This document shows positions 1 to 11,000 of a DNA stretch of 64,000 nt, piece after piece. Within the stretch, counting starts at the first letter, position 1. Each line of letters begins with the position of its first letter. Source of the stretch: Branchiostoma belcheri (lineage: Eukaryota; Chordata; Leptocardii; Amphioxiformes; Branchiostomatidae). A program made the translations under genes and the position numbers. The stretch spans positions 104,270-168,269 of the forward strand of contig NW_017803879.1 of assembly GCF_001625305.1 (NCBI RefSeq), given 5' to 3'. The notes under the pieces were generated by a model. The model was not told where the DNA came from, did not search any database, and saw only the letters and a program-made list of their open reading frames with translations.

Positions 1-785
1 CGCCAGACTCAATGCGTGCATGTGTGCGTGCGTGCGTGCGTGCGTGTGTAGGGGGGGGTAACAATGGCACAAATTTCGACCAGCGGGGTAATCAGACGTA
101 ATGGGAATTACTTTGGGATGCAATCAGGTAACCCTACTTGTCAGGCATGCGATTTTAGGTGGGTACACAGTCAGGCTGCGGGCAAGGTGGTTTTGAACAA
201 TCCGTAGCGCATCGGATTGCCTTGTATTTGACGCTTTTCCTGAAAGCAGAGCGCACATACCTTTATTATTTGAATCTTTTCCTGTTCTGTGGTTCCTTAA
301 CTCTACCCACAATTTCATATGAACATCTAAGTTCCGTAATCGACGGTTCTAATGTTTGCATGTGTTGTCCGTGAATTTGGGTTTACACGATTTCTATATA
401 ATTTGCAAGCGTGTGCTTGTCAGTCCTTGCTTTACAGACGTCTTACACAACACCAATAGACAGGGAATAATCTATAGTGTATGTATCATTGACTATGTCA
501 GCTTTTCAAAACGTTATTTGACTGTAAATCTTTGTAAAACGGAGAATGGTGAAAGGACGGCGTCAATCAACCCCCGCAGAAATGGCCTCGTCCGTTGCCA
601 TGGCAACGGGCGTGGTTACGCAATGCAACTTGCGCTGAAAAATCGGACATTAAATCCTGGGCAAACATTGTTCAAAAATTGGGACCTTAGCACTAATCGT
701 TGATTTTTGGTGAATATTTTTCATTTCTAATTAACAATATCTTATCGGATGATGGTTAACTTGGGAGAAGGGCTTTTTTATTTTT
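1..785. other. Non-coding left edge with short (GTGC)n repeat
   Basis: A short (GTGC)n/(TG)n tract lies at about 13-50. The rest holds only short open frames with no recognisable domain, and I see no gene here. Confidence 0.5.
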
Positions 786-786
786 T

Positions 787-822
787 TATTACCTCCATGA
801 AAAATGAAGGTATTGTTTTTGG

Positions 823-855
<33 letters not shown>

Positions 856-1290
856 TTGTGTTTCCGCACATTTGTAGTCAGTATAACTTCATAACGCCTT
901 TATGGATTGTGATGATATTTGGTATGATGGTAAGTCTTATAAAGACAAAGGTCAAGGTCAAATATGGGCCTCCTGGTGGATGACCTTGGTACTGCAGCAG
1001 AACGTTTTTGAATCTTTTGTCCTGAACAAGCTATGATCTGGACTTTTTGGTGACAGATAGCTTTTTTTTGCAAATAACAACCTAATTTGCATAATTAATG
1101 TGAAAATTCTGTGACTCCTTATTGGTGCATGATATGAATTTTATACCTTGTGACATGAGTAAGTTACTTAAAGGTTAACATCACTATGCATATGTTATGT
1201 TTATGTAGAGGTCATTTGCATATTTAAAGAATAAATTTACATGTCAAGCCCATATTTGATGGAGGTATGAAATCTCGGAATTCTTGTTCC
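787..1290 (+). repeat. Interspersed repeat, ACCTCCATGA family, copy a
   Basis: It begins with ACCTCCATGAAAAATGAAGG, followed by a (TG)n tract (about 829-856). It ends with GATGGAGGTATGAAATCTCGG, so the two ends are inverted relatives of each other. The internal text, including the phrase about a dated site, a TATGGGCCTCCTGGTGGA stretch and TTGCATAATTAATG, recurs in reverse orientation at 46638-47420, 47617-47878 and 53748-54905. It is non-coding and looks like a MITE-like or ancient repeat. Confidence 0.7.
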
Positions 1291-1514
1291 AACATGTAAT
1301 CACCAGACGTGGTGACGGCACACTCAAGTTTTATCAACTTACATTAATGCCGCCACCAACACAGGGGACAAATACATGACATTTACCTGAGCGAAGTGAA
1401 GAAAGTCGTGTTAAGTGCCTTTCCCAAGGGCACAAGATCGGTGGCATGTCAGGACTCGAACCCGGGACTTCTAGGTTCCGAGTCGCGCACTCTGCCGCTA
1501 CGCCAAACGACCCC
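1291..1514 (-). repeat. tRNA-derived SINE (minus strand)
   Basis: On the minus strand the tRNA-like head ends at about 1514. It contains an A box TGGCGTAGCGG (complement of 1495-1505) and a perfect B box GGTTCGAGTCC (complement of 1452-1462), the RNA polymerase III internal promoter pattern. A body of about 150 bp follows toward 1291. Body sequence recurs at 27430-27580 and the head at 27060-27190, so this is a dispersed family and not a single tRNA gene. No cloverleaf with a CCA-ready acceptor is evident. Confidence 0.8.
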
Positions 1515-1539
1515 ACGAGAAGGTATCGTTCATGTACAT

Positions 1540-2345
1540 GTATATGTGAGAGTTTAATCCACCTAGACCGGCCTTTTTTGGGCTTGGTGGGACGGGGGGG
1601 GGGGGCTCATTTGACCCCCCCCTCAGAACTCAAGAACGGTATGTCGTATGACCACCAAATTTTCAGAGGATGGTGTACTAGTAAAAATTTATCATATCTA
1701 CAATTTTATGTCGTTATGACGTAATATGACGTCATTATGACGTCCTTAATGTGATTTTATTGGCCCAAACCGTTTTCCCTGAAAACTAAATGGTATACAA
1801 CATAACTTTACTAAAAGTGTTTATGACAGAATATTAGGGTGTACTAAGTCTTATGTTGCCCATAGCAACACTGGTGACGTCATAAAATGACGTCATGCAT
1901 ATTTAAGATATCCGCCATCTTGGATCATCAATCTTGAATTTTCAAAAATAGTTTTTTTCATGATAAAACCTAAAATACATTGTAAACATACTAAAGACCT
2001 TCATTTAAACCTTTTTTTTGAAAAAGAAATGGAAGTATTGATGAAATTTTGATGAAAATAACCTGTATATACCTGTTCTAATGATATGGTCTGCCATCTA
2101 AAATTCTAATCATTATGCAGGTCCAGAGATGCATATTTTCTTGTTTTCGTCACAAGGTTACGGATTTCCATTCCGCTTCTTTAAAATGTATCGGATTGGT
2201 AACTTGTATATTTTAAATTTTTAGCGTTAAAGCATGGAAAAAATAATATGTATTGGAGAGAATAGAAATGTGGTGATTAGCTGATTGTTGACTTTTTTTG
2301 AAGGAAACTGACAACAATAATGTTATGACAGACCACACACAAGTT
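1540..2345. other. AT-rich non-coding stretch with TGACGTCA-rich patch
   Basis: This begins with a G run and C run (about 1594-1622). A patch at 1705-1745 repeats TATGACGT/TGACGTCATTATGACGTC, and another GTGACGTCATAAAATGACGTCA lies near 1875. No coding sequence is seen. The CRE-like words are probably part of an old repeat and I do not claim regulation. Confidence 0.4.
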
Positions 2346-3565
2346 AGATACATCAACTTTATTTAAACAGTCTATTATTGGTGTGGATCAACATAATAGA
2401 TAATTTACTCTAAAGCAAATACAACATATTTCAGTAATACCCCTCTCCATGAAATGGACTGTTACAAACTCAAACCAGTGCTAAAGTACAACAAGATTTT
2501 TTTTTCTGAGACGAGCTATTTGCCAAGTCATCCAAGTTTAAAATGGAGTCTTCCTAACTTAACGCCAATTAAAGAGACGTTGTTCCCACTAAGAATTGAC
2601 TCTTCCATCTGCCTCATGTCCAAAAAATATCCGCAAAATTACGGACATTTTGTGTAATCAGCCTAGTCCAAACTTAATTTTAAAAAAATCCTCCCCTCTT
2701 CAACAATGAATTCTTCCAGTGAAGTAAAAGCACAAGAAACATAAGGAAAAACGATATATTAAGGCAATACCAGGGTATGACTGAAATATATTAAATGGAT
2801 ACTTCTTTTCTTCCTAGAATTTTAGGCACAACAACACTAAGAATTAAATCGCCAGTGATGGAAATATACAGGTTCTAAAATTGTTACAATACTACAGAAA
2901 TTAAAAACTACAGTCTATATTACTGGACGGGTCACATTTGTTTAGGTCACATTTCTTTAAAAAAATTATTAGTGTTGATGCGTTTTAAAATGATATCAAT
3001 CTTTCTACGATACATTGCTCTGCTTCTTGAGTCCCAAACTAGTCGTCCATAATCATACACTGTATACTTTATACAAACACTCTTTCACTGTTCTTCATAG
3101 GGCAATCAATTATAGAATCAAATTTGGAACAACTATTAAAGGTAAACATTGCAAAATACAACCATGACACCATTAATAATAAAAAAGTCACAGATTCTAA
3201 AAAAATAGTAATTGCCGCGATTGTTACAATATTACAACTTCAAAATAAATAAAAATGTCATTTTAAACATACTCAGTATTGACTCAGCATTGATGCCTTT
3301 AAAATAAAACTCTACATCTTCATACTTTCTTCAGCACATTGCTCTGCTAAAGGTAGTACAGTTCCAGAGTGAGATAGTCCATGATTACACATTGTATATT
3401 TTACACAGAATGACAAAACACTCTGTCCCCGTTCTTTGTAGAGCAATCAACTTGACAACTATTAAAGTTAAACTTTGCAAAATACAATCATGACATCTTA
3501 AATACTAAAAATGTACAGATTCCAAAATAGTTAAAACCACAATTGTTACAATGCTTCGAATTCAA
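2346..3565. repeat. Diverged tandem ~430-bp repeat
   Basis: Two to three diverged copies lie in tandem (about 2870-3180, 3180-3480 and the start of another to 3565). Each holds GATTCTAAAA..ATTGTTACAAT, then CACATTGCTCTGCT and GTCCATAATTACACATTGTATA-like text. A further copy fragment lies at about 20130-20260 in the same orientation. No open frame of interest is present. Confidence 0.55.
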
Positions 3566-4800
3566 AATAAACAAGGGCGGTGTTTAAAAAACACACCAGC
3601 GACGAGAAGGTGGTACGTACCAATAATATGGTAGGTGTATCGTGCTTGTGTCATGTATTTTTTGTGGCTGACATAGGTGAATAGGTCTATGGAGGTAACC
3701 GGTTGTTTTGCTATTGTTAGTTCGCTACAGGCGTTTCGATACATGGCAGAAGTCTCTAGATAGTAGACATTAGAAATGATTATCGTATTCCTACAAACGC
3801 GTACATATTTATAAATGTCAAAGAATGAAATCATGACATTTCAGCCTAGAAGGTTATGGTGATTTAAGCTCCTTGAGTTAGCGTGAAATACAATTTGCGT
3901 GAAATACAAATGCCAGCGGGATACGACACTGATCTCTTCGGGCCAGGGTAGCCACACTTCTGCCATGTAGCGAAACGACTTACCACGATGGAGCGAAACG
4001 TACTGTAGCAAACTGACAATGTAGCGAAACGACCTGTATTCTCTGTGGATGTAATGCAAGGATTTTTGCCTGGATTACGTTTGGAAACACCGCCAGGCTC
4101 CATAAATATTGATCCTTTCGTTTATTTGTTTGACGTCGGTGTTTACGGCTAGTCATACAGGGTTGAAATTAAAAGATGCATATCGTACATAATCGATTAA
4201 AAATAAAACGTGCATACAATTTTACTCGTCTGAAAAAAATTGCATGACTTGAAAAATAAAACATGCATTCTGAAACATGCACAGTATATTGCAAGACAAG
4301 GACATATTCCAAAGCAGGAACGCTACCGAATGCGCTAAATGATTTCGCAGCAAGAACAACATTCCTTATTGCCTGATTCGACCTTCCTTACCTGACTATG
4401 TTGAATAAAGATTGTATATTGCATACATGATAAACATCAGATGTACACTACTCTTGTGATTCTATGGGACAACATTTGTAAGTTTTACCACAGGTTTTAC
4501 CTTGGTTTTACACACTCTTATCATTTTCTAGTTTTGCATCACAAGCTCGCACAGTCTAAAAGATCTATTTTAGAGGCGAAGCGTCAGTCGCGCTCAGTAG
4601 GGTAGCGGCATAAGAGAGTGGCAATACTTTGGTGGATTCGTGACAGAGAGAGATCGAATCTCACAGGAGCAATTTTTTTCATACTAATCAAATGTTTTAA
4701 CTATTGTCTTCTTCTCTCTTTAAGGATCACCTTGTAAAACCACGTTGTTGGCTACAGTTCACTGGGCACAATAATTTATACATTTTCTTTTATTTGTAGT
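3566..4800. other. Non-coding stretch with a weak tRNA-like patch
   Basis: Short open frames on the minus strand (3562-4103) match nothing I recognise. Near 4600-4670 there is a tRNA-like patch (GTAGCGGCATAAGAG ... GATCGAATCTC), possibly a decayed SINE head. Otherwise I see nothing here. Confidence 0.35.
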
Positions 4801-6535
4801 TTCACGGTTTATATGGTTCTCACCACCCCTTTCTCATACAGTGTTTGTCTCCTCTTCGCTCTTTCAGTCAGGAGCTCCGGCAGAACTGCCTTCTTATAGA
4901 AGAAATCCAGTTTTGACAGGTTTTCCTCTTGCCACTGTATGTGAACATGAATACGCTGGATGAACAGATCTTGGTTGTCACTGAAGTATACCACAAAGCC
5001 TACCCGTGGCAGGCTAGAACAGTAGAAATGGCCCTGACCTTGATGATAGTATAGTACTTGTGACGAATTTTAAGCTGTAACCCCTCATCCACCTTTGCTT
5101 GGCAAAACGTCTTGTCTTTCACTATTTGGTCGACAGTTTCACCGTTTTGACAAAGGACACTTCACCTCTAACTCCACTTCCCCAGTACTCTCTACAACTA
5201 TTCTATCTAGTGATGCCCCCAGCCAGGGTCTCTGTGGACAACAGCAGACCGACCTCTCTACACGAAATCTTCAGTTCGGTACTCCTCTTTGTGGTCAGGT
5301 ACTTGTCCACCGCGACTTCCTCATGGCTGTTTCCAAACTGTGTAGCTTGTGTTGTAAAAGTGTTATATCGCATTGATTTGACTTTACTGGATGGTTCAAC
5401 CAGGCAAGTTATTGCCGACCCAAAGTTTGAGGCTGTAAGTCTCTGTTGTCTCTGTTTCTTCCACTCGCTGTTTGCCAAGAGGCTCTATTTTTTTTTCTTC
5501 CACGGCTTTGCGTTCTCCCTCTGTCACTGGAAGACATCTCCCCTATCTTGTAGTCAAGGATTATTTGAAAATCTGGGCAGGTGATGTCATATGTGTCCCA
5601 CTGTCCCTAATTGTCTGCGAGGGAATGGGGCTTGGGTTGGGAGCAGCTGCAAAGTTGTCATTGAACTGATGGAAATTGAGTTGTGGATAGATTGCTTTGG
5701 CTTTTCCTGCAGCAGTGTACCAAACTGTTGGGGGTCAAGCTGTCAATGGTAATCACTTGGAGAGTACTTGGAGTTTTTCCTAAGTATATCTTCTGGGTGC
5801 TGATCTTGCTGATGGTTTGTGGCTCCACCTGTTTGACAACAAAAGAACTTAGTGAGTATAATACTACTAGTGGTGTAAATATCAAAATTGCAATCCAGTA
5901 TGGCATTGGGTGGCTTTTAAGACCTCTTCTCGTGAAGTCTTCAACTGCAAAAGGCAGCCCACTTGAATGTGTGCATTTGCCTAAGCCGTCTACTCCTTTC
6001 CTGATCCATTAAATTATCTGTAAGTGGTAACTTGGTGCAATGTAAGTGATTCAAACATGCATCATTACCATGTAGTAAATAAGGGGGTGCCCATGGTGAG
6101 GTGATGTGAACTAAAAGTTTCAGTTGAAGCCTATATATTTTTGTGCAACTCCACTGCACGGGGCCGGGGCTGTCTGGTTTATCAACATCTCCACCTTTCA
6201 AGTTTAGAAAAATTTTGTTAATCTTATCAAGGTCAGTACGAACAGTGAGCAAGCCAATGGGCCTTTTTAGTACGAACTGGAAAAGCCAACAGGGCTTGTA
6301 TGAAGAGATTTGTCACCCTGCTGGACATCCCCATCTCCGTCGCCAATCGCAAGCATAGTCTTATACTTCTTCTGTTTCATACTAGCCAATAACCTAGCCT
6401 TCACAAAGGCAACATCATGTTTTTTTCCACTTCTATACTTTTGATGTGGCCTTCTACAAACAAAGTAACAAAGTGACAAAGTAAGTACTGAAATGCCAAA
6501 AAAACAGTTACTCAAGCAACTGGATATGATTTTGA

Positions 6536-6577
6536 AAACGTCAGACGTTTCAGCTAGTATCCACTAGCTTTCGTCAG
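6536..6577 (-). ncRNA. Hammerhead-ribozyme-like core, left arm of PLE copy 1
   Basis: On the minus strand (sense for the element) CTGACGA is followed by a 7-bp hairpin (AGCTAGT, loop GGAT, ACTAGCT) and then GAAAC. A short CGT/ACG stem III and T-T at the expected cleavage position follow. Hammerhead motifs are known in Penelope-like elements. One extra unpaired A separates CTGACGA from stem II, and stem I is not obvious, so activity is unproven. Confidence 0.5.
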
Positions 6578-7287
6578 TGACTGAGAGACCAGAGGGGAAA
6601 GCAGGTTTATATACACAACCTGTTGATTGATATGCAAATAAAGTGAAGACAAATTTTTGGAAGTCGAAAAAGGAACAAAAGTCAGGCAAGTCAAGACAAG
6701 ATGATGCAAATTAGTCTGAAAGCTCCTGTTATACAGGACAGGAGCTTAAGTGTTGTCTGTCCTCGGGGCTGGGAGTGCCAAATCCCAAGTGCCGGAAAGA
6801 TCGACCCGTAGCCCCCCTTCCCTGTTGAGGGTGGGGTTGTACATTCTTTCATATATTGCTTCTTTAACACCCCGTTCCCACCAGCGTGTTTCGCGGTCTA
6901 AGACATCCGTGAACTCGAGTTTGAAAGAGTGACCCTGGTTGTGTTGTAGGTGGTGGAAAATAGCTGAGGAGTAGCCGTTGGCACTAGGTCGGCAATGTTC
7001 TTTGTACCTTACTTTAAGCGTAACCTTACCCCACCCTCAACAGGGAAGGGGGGCTACGGGTCGATCTTTCCGGCACTTGGGATTTGGCACTCCCAGCCCC
7101 GAGGACAGACAACACTTAAGCTCCTGTCCTGTATAACAGGAGCTTTCAGACTAATTTGCATCATCTTGTCTTGACTTGCCTGACTTTTGTTCCTTTTTCG
7201 ACTTCCAAAAATTTGTCTTCACTTTATTTGCATATCAATCAACAGGTTGTGTATATAAACCTGCTTTCCCCTCTGGTCTCTCAGTCA

Positions 7288-7331
7288 CTGACGAAAGCTA
7301 GTGGATACTAGCTGAAACGTCTGACGTTTTC
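7288..7331 (+). ncRNA. Hammerhead-ribozyme-like core, right arm of PLE copy 1
   Basis: This is the mirror copy of the motif in the left arm, present because the arms are inverted. It shows the same CTGACGA, stem II hairpin, GAAAC and short stem III. It is antisense relative to the element's coding strand. Confidence 0.45.
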
Positions 7332-7681
7332 AAAATCATATCCAGTTGCTTGAGTAACTGATTTTGGCATATCGTATTACCTGGATGTCTAACCTTCATC
7401 GACGTAAGTACTGAAATGTCTTCATTTTCTTGTACGAAGTGCTCTTAAATACTTCATGGTTGTACTTTTTAGTAAGGGAGACCAGGTACTCGTACAATGC
7501 AGCATAGTTTAGAACCGGGAGGTTTCGCAAGTCCTTTGACAAAACAGAACGGGCTGTCATTTTCTCCATAGAATGCAAGTCAGTCAAAGACAATGCAGTC
7601 GTTTTTGGGGTGTGTGAGTGGACTAAGTGTGCATAGGCACATACTAAAAGGGTGAACTTGTTTCCACTTTTGAATAGGCTA

Positions 7682-7690
7682 TACTGGCCT
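7682..7690. repeat. Target site duplication of the Academ element, left
   Basis: TACTGGCCT lies immediately outside the left terminal inverted repeat and is repeated exactly at 17315-17323. The match extends two bases on the outside (TA), so 9-11 bp is possible. Removing the element together with one copy restores an open reading frame through the SAP motif of the host gene. Confidence 0.85.
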
Positions 7691-7773
7691 TAGCCTGGGT
7701 ACCATCCGGATTTTCGCTACGCAACGCTCGAAAAAATCACGTCTGGGATCGCTTGGATTCAAACCGCCTGGTC
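7691..7773 (+). repeat. Left terminal inverted repeat of Academ element
   Basis: 83 bp, the reverse complement of 17232-17314 with a single mismatch (GATCG here, GACCG in the right end). It begins TAGCCTGGGTACC. Confidence 0.92.
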
Positions 7774-8095
7774 ATGACGTCAAATAATGAGGTCCCCCAT
7801 GCGGTGCGCGAGGGGCGGGGCCTTCGCCGATTGGATGACCCGCTCGCGCTATAGCCCAATCACGCTACCCTATTTCTCACGTGACCTTGTTGTTGTTGCT
7901 AGGTCAGAACTCTCCCGCGAAAATCACACATGTACGAGAGGATAGTGACAGGCGATTTTCCTTGCAAGATGTTTTTTATGGCCATGTTATCGGCAAATTT
8001 TCGCGAAATCAGGATGACAACAGTCTTTAGCACCTACGTGATACGAAGAACAGCATGCCGTCCGAAAAAATCCACACGAAGACGGCCATTTGGCG

Positions 8096-11000
8096 ATGGC
8101 ATCTGGGGGAAAAGGCACTACTTCAAGAATTTTTCCTCGGAACCCGTTAGATTACTGCCGCTTGTGTAACGTAAGTCTTCGTGTGAATGGAGAACTGGAC
8201 GATCGCCCTGGTCCTCTCAAGTCCATTCGCAAGATTTTTGACGATCCGAAAAACTCAGGTAAAGAGAAGCAACTCGATCGGAGACTATCTGCAATCGGGG
8301 TTGAGCTGTGTCGAAGGGAGGGGGCATCAGAACGTCTGTGCTTGAAGTGCACACGAAGCATTGGGCATATCGAGAAGGCCTTGCAACAGCTAAAAGAATG
8401 GCAGGCAGTGGATGACCGCACAACGACGAGCTCAGGAAAATCTCCCACGAAGTCTGCGCCAGCAACGCCCGTTTCGAACGAGAAGCGTCTGAGAGAGCCT
8501 ACCCCAACAAAAACACCGAGGGCAGTGAAGAAAGTTTGCAGTGCGTGGACACTCAAAGCACCTCCGCGGAGAACAAGCCAGACTAAAGTGAGTGGGATCT
8601 GTTATTTTTTCATTGTCCACAGGAAGAACGGGGATTAGAAAGTATGGAACCATTTTTTGATCAGAAATATCATGTCCGCTAGTTATTTTTGTAACGGTAC
8701 ATTTACAAGCAATGCCCCCCTCCCCCTCTATTCCCCGTTCTGTGAATGTGGTCAAAATAAGTACACATCTCGTTGAAGTGATATCTTGATCGATTTGCCT
8801 TAATTGGTGATAGAAGTATGATTATCATTAAGTTACAGAATGCTACTTTTACTATGCATAATGGCTCCATTTAAAATCCATTGTTGTCTGGTTGAAAACA
8901 TGGACAGATAATGTGTATAATAATTTTGACAAATGTTTTGAATCCTATATTTATTTCTTGTGTTGTTTTGATGCTGACAGCATTGCTTAGTAAATTATGT
9001 AGCATGTCTTTAAAAATTTTTAGTTGAATCCTATATTTATTTCTTGTGTTGTTTTGATGCTGACAGCATTGCTTAGTAATGTAGCATCTCTTAAAAATTT
9101 TTTAGTTGAATCCTATATTCATTTCTTGTGTTGTTTTGATGCTGACAGCATTGCTTAGTAATGTAGCATGTCTTTAAAAATTTTCAGTTGAATCCTATAT
9201 TTATTTCTTGTGTTGTTTTGATGCTGACAGCATTGCTTAGTAATGTAGCATGTCTTTAAAATTTTTTAGTTGAATCCTATATTTATTTCTTGTGTTGTTT
9301 TGATGCTGACAGCATTGCTTAGTAATGTAGCATGTCTTTTAAAATTTTCATTTCAACAAGAAATTATATTACCTTGCCTTGTGTTGTCTAGGAGGCATGT
9401 CTATCATTTTGGGTCGCTGTGACCTATCCCTTCCCCCTGGCACTCTGTTCTGTTACTTTGATACTGAAAACCATTGTAAGCATGTAAAATTTTCAGTCTG
9501 GCCTAGGGCAAAAAATGTTTTGTTTTGTGTTTCAGTCCTGAAAAAAATTAGGGTCAGTACATATTTGTATAGGTGACGTTAGAGTCTGCAGGTTTTTCTA
9601 GGGTCTGCAGGTTTTTCTAGGGTCAGTCGGAAAACAGGAAACACAACACACACCTCTGCATTATGGCATTTTCTTGTAAATATAGGTCGATAGTTTGCTA
9701 ACTGGGAGGCATGTTTATCGTTGCAGGTCACTGTGACATATCCGTCACGCCAGCACAGACCTGACAACATTCGGTGTGAAGACAACGTTGCAGGTATCAT
9801 TGAAAACCTTGCGAGACGTCAGTGGAAGACTGCGGCCAGACTAATACTGACATGCGACAATCTAGCAGAGGAACTAAAAAGCCAAATTCTCAATACCATT
9901 GATGCCGAGTGTCACAATTTGACATCAACAAGAAATTCTTTCATGCTACGCAAGTCCTCTGTTGAAGACCTCCGATCGTTTTCATTGGACACATTGCAAA
10001 CAGAATTGAACAGCCTTGCCCCTTTTGTAACATCCATCATCAACACAGTCACCAAGGGATCAAAGCCACACCTATGTGCCAGTGCAGCCATAGCGCTTCG
10101 TGGCAGGGATCCGCGGCTGTCTGGATTCGCGTACTACGTGAACACTGTACTACAGCATGGGGGGGGGGGGGGCAAGAAGGCAGTCTTCACCAGGCTGAGT
10201 AAGTTTGTGTTATAACCATAACAACAACGCAGGGAAATGCCCGGTCAAAACAACAGGAGATGGCAAAGACATGTGGTCAGGAGCTACAGTCTCTCAAGAA
10301 GACCATTGAACAATACGTCACCACACACAACCAAGGACAACAGGACAAAGCGGACAATCAGACGACCCATGGCCATGACCAACAACAGCAACAACAACAC
10401 AACACTGACCAACAACATCACAACACTGACCAACAACAGCACAGCACTGACCAACAACAGCACAACACTGACCAACAACAACAGCACAACACTGACCAAC
10501 AACAGCAACAACAACAGCACAACACTGACCAACAACAGCAACAGCAGCATAACACTAACCAACAACAACAACAACAGCACAACACTGACCAGCAACAACA
10601 CAACACAGATCCACAAGACAGCTGGATGAAAGTCACAGATGATGACATGGAGGGCCTAGAAGTTGACTTCTTGGAAAGGGTCACTTTGCACTGCCTGGAT
10701 GAAGTCCCTCCCACAGAACTGCAACATGTTCCAGCCTCACCACCACCACAGCCGCCACCACCGCCGCCACCACCGCCACCACCACCACCACCAACTTACT
10801 CAATCGTATTCGACAATCTGGACTTCTATGTACAAACACACCACCAATCACAAGAAAACAAAAACCAATCAATTCACTGGACAAACCATACTATGGTAGA
10901 AGACCGCATACCCTCACATCACCTACCAGATGAACATCCCATCAAACCATTAGAACTCTATCAAGTTGGAGATTCTCTCCCCACCCAAGACACACAAGCT

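Larger units (their letters stand above)
6496..7370. repeat. Long inverted repeat (arms of PLE copy 1)
   Basis: Arm 6496-6835 is the reverse complement of 7029-7370 with only a few differences, separated by about 195 bp. A transcript across it would fold into a hairpin of over 300 bp. Confidence 0.9.
6496..7403 (-). mobile_element. Penelope-like element copy 1 (tail-IR-EN-IR)
   Basis: The insertion is flanked by a perfect 15-bp direct repeat, GTAAGTACTGAAATG (6481-6495 and 7404-7418). Two near-identical inverted arms of about 340 bp (6496-6835 and about 7029-7370) surround a centre of about 195 bp. On the minus strand the centre and the adjoining arm encode the C-terminal part of a GIY-YIG endonuclease as found at the end of Penelope-like retroelements (KEAIYERM, NPTLNREGG). 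Beyond the right arm a tail of about 33 bp (7371-7403) is not repeated on the left. It is a short, 5'-truncated derivative and cannot be self-sufficient. Arms this similar suggest a fairly recent insertion. It sits inside the SAP/SWIM/YqaJ gene. Confidence 0.85.

Noticed and set aside
1446-1514. Possible tRNA gene
   Set aside because: Good A and B boxes, but family copies with a shared body show it is a SINE; no full cloverleaf is evident.
4600-4675. tRNA-like patch
   Set aside because: Boxes are weak and the stems do not pair convincingly.
5090-5478. YqaJ 'viral recombinase' fold as a sign of a viral copy
   Set aside because: The name is historical; SAP/SWIM/YqaJ genes are multicopy invertebrate genes, and no other virus-like part is present.
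10284-10714. Antisense frames rich in L/V or C/S over the transposase
   Set aside because: Shadows of the CAA/CAG repeat in transposase exon 3.
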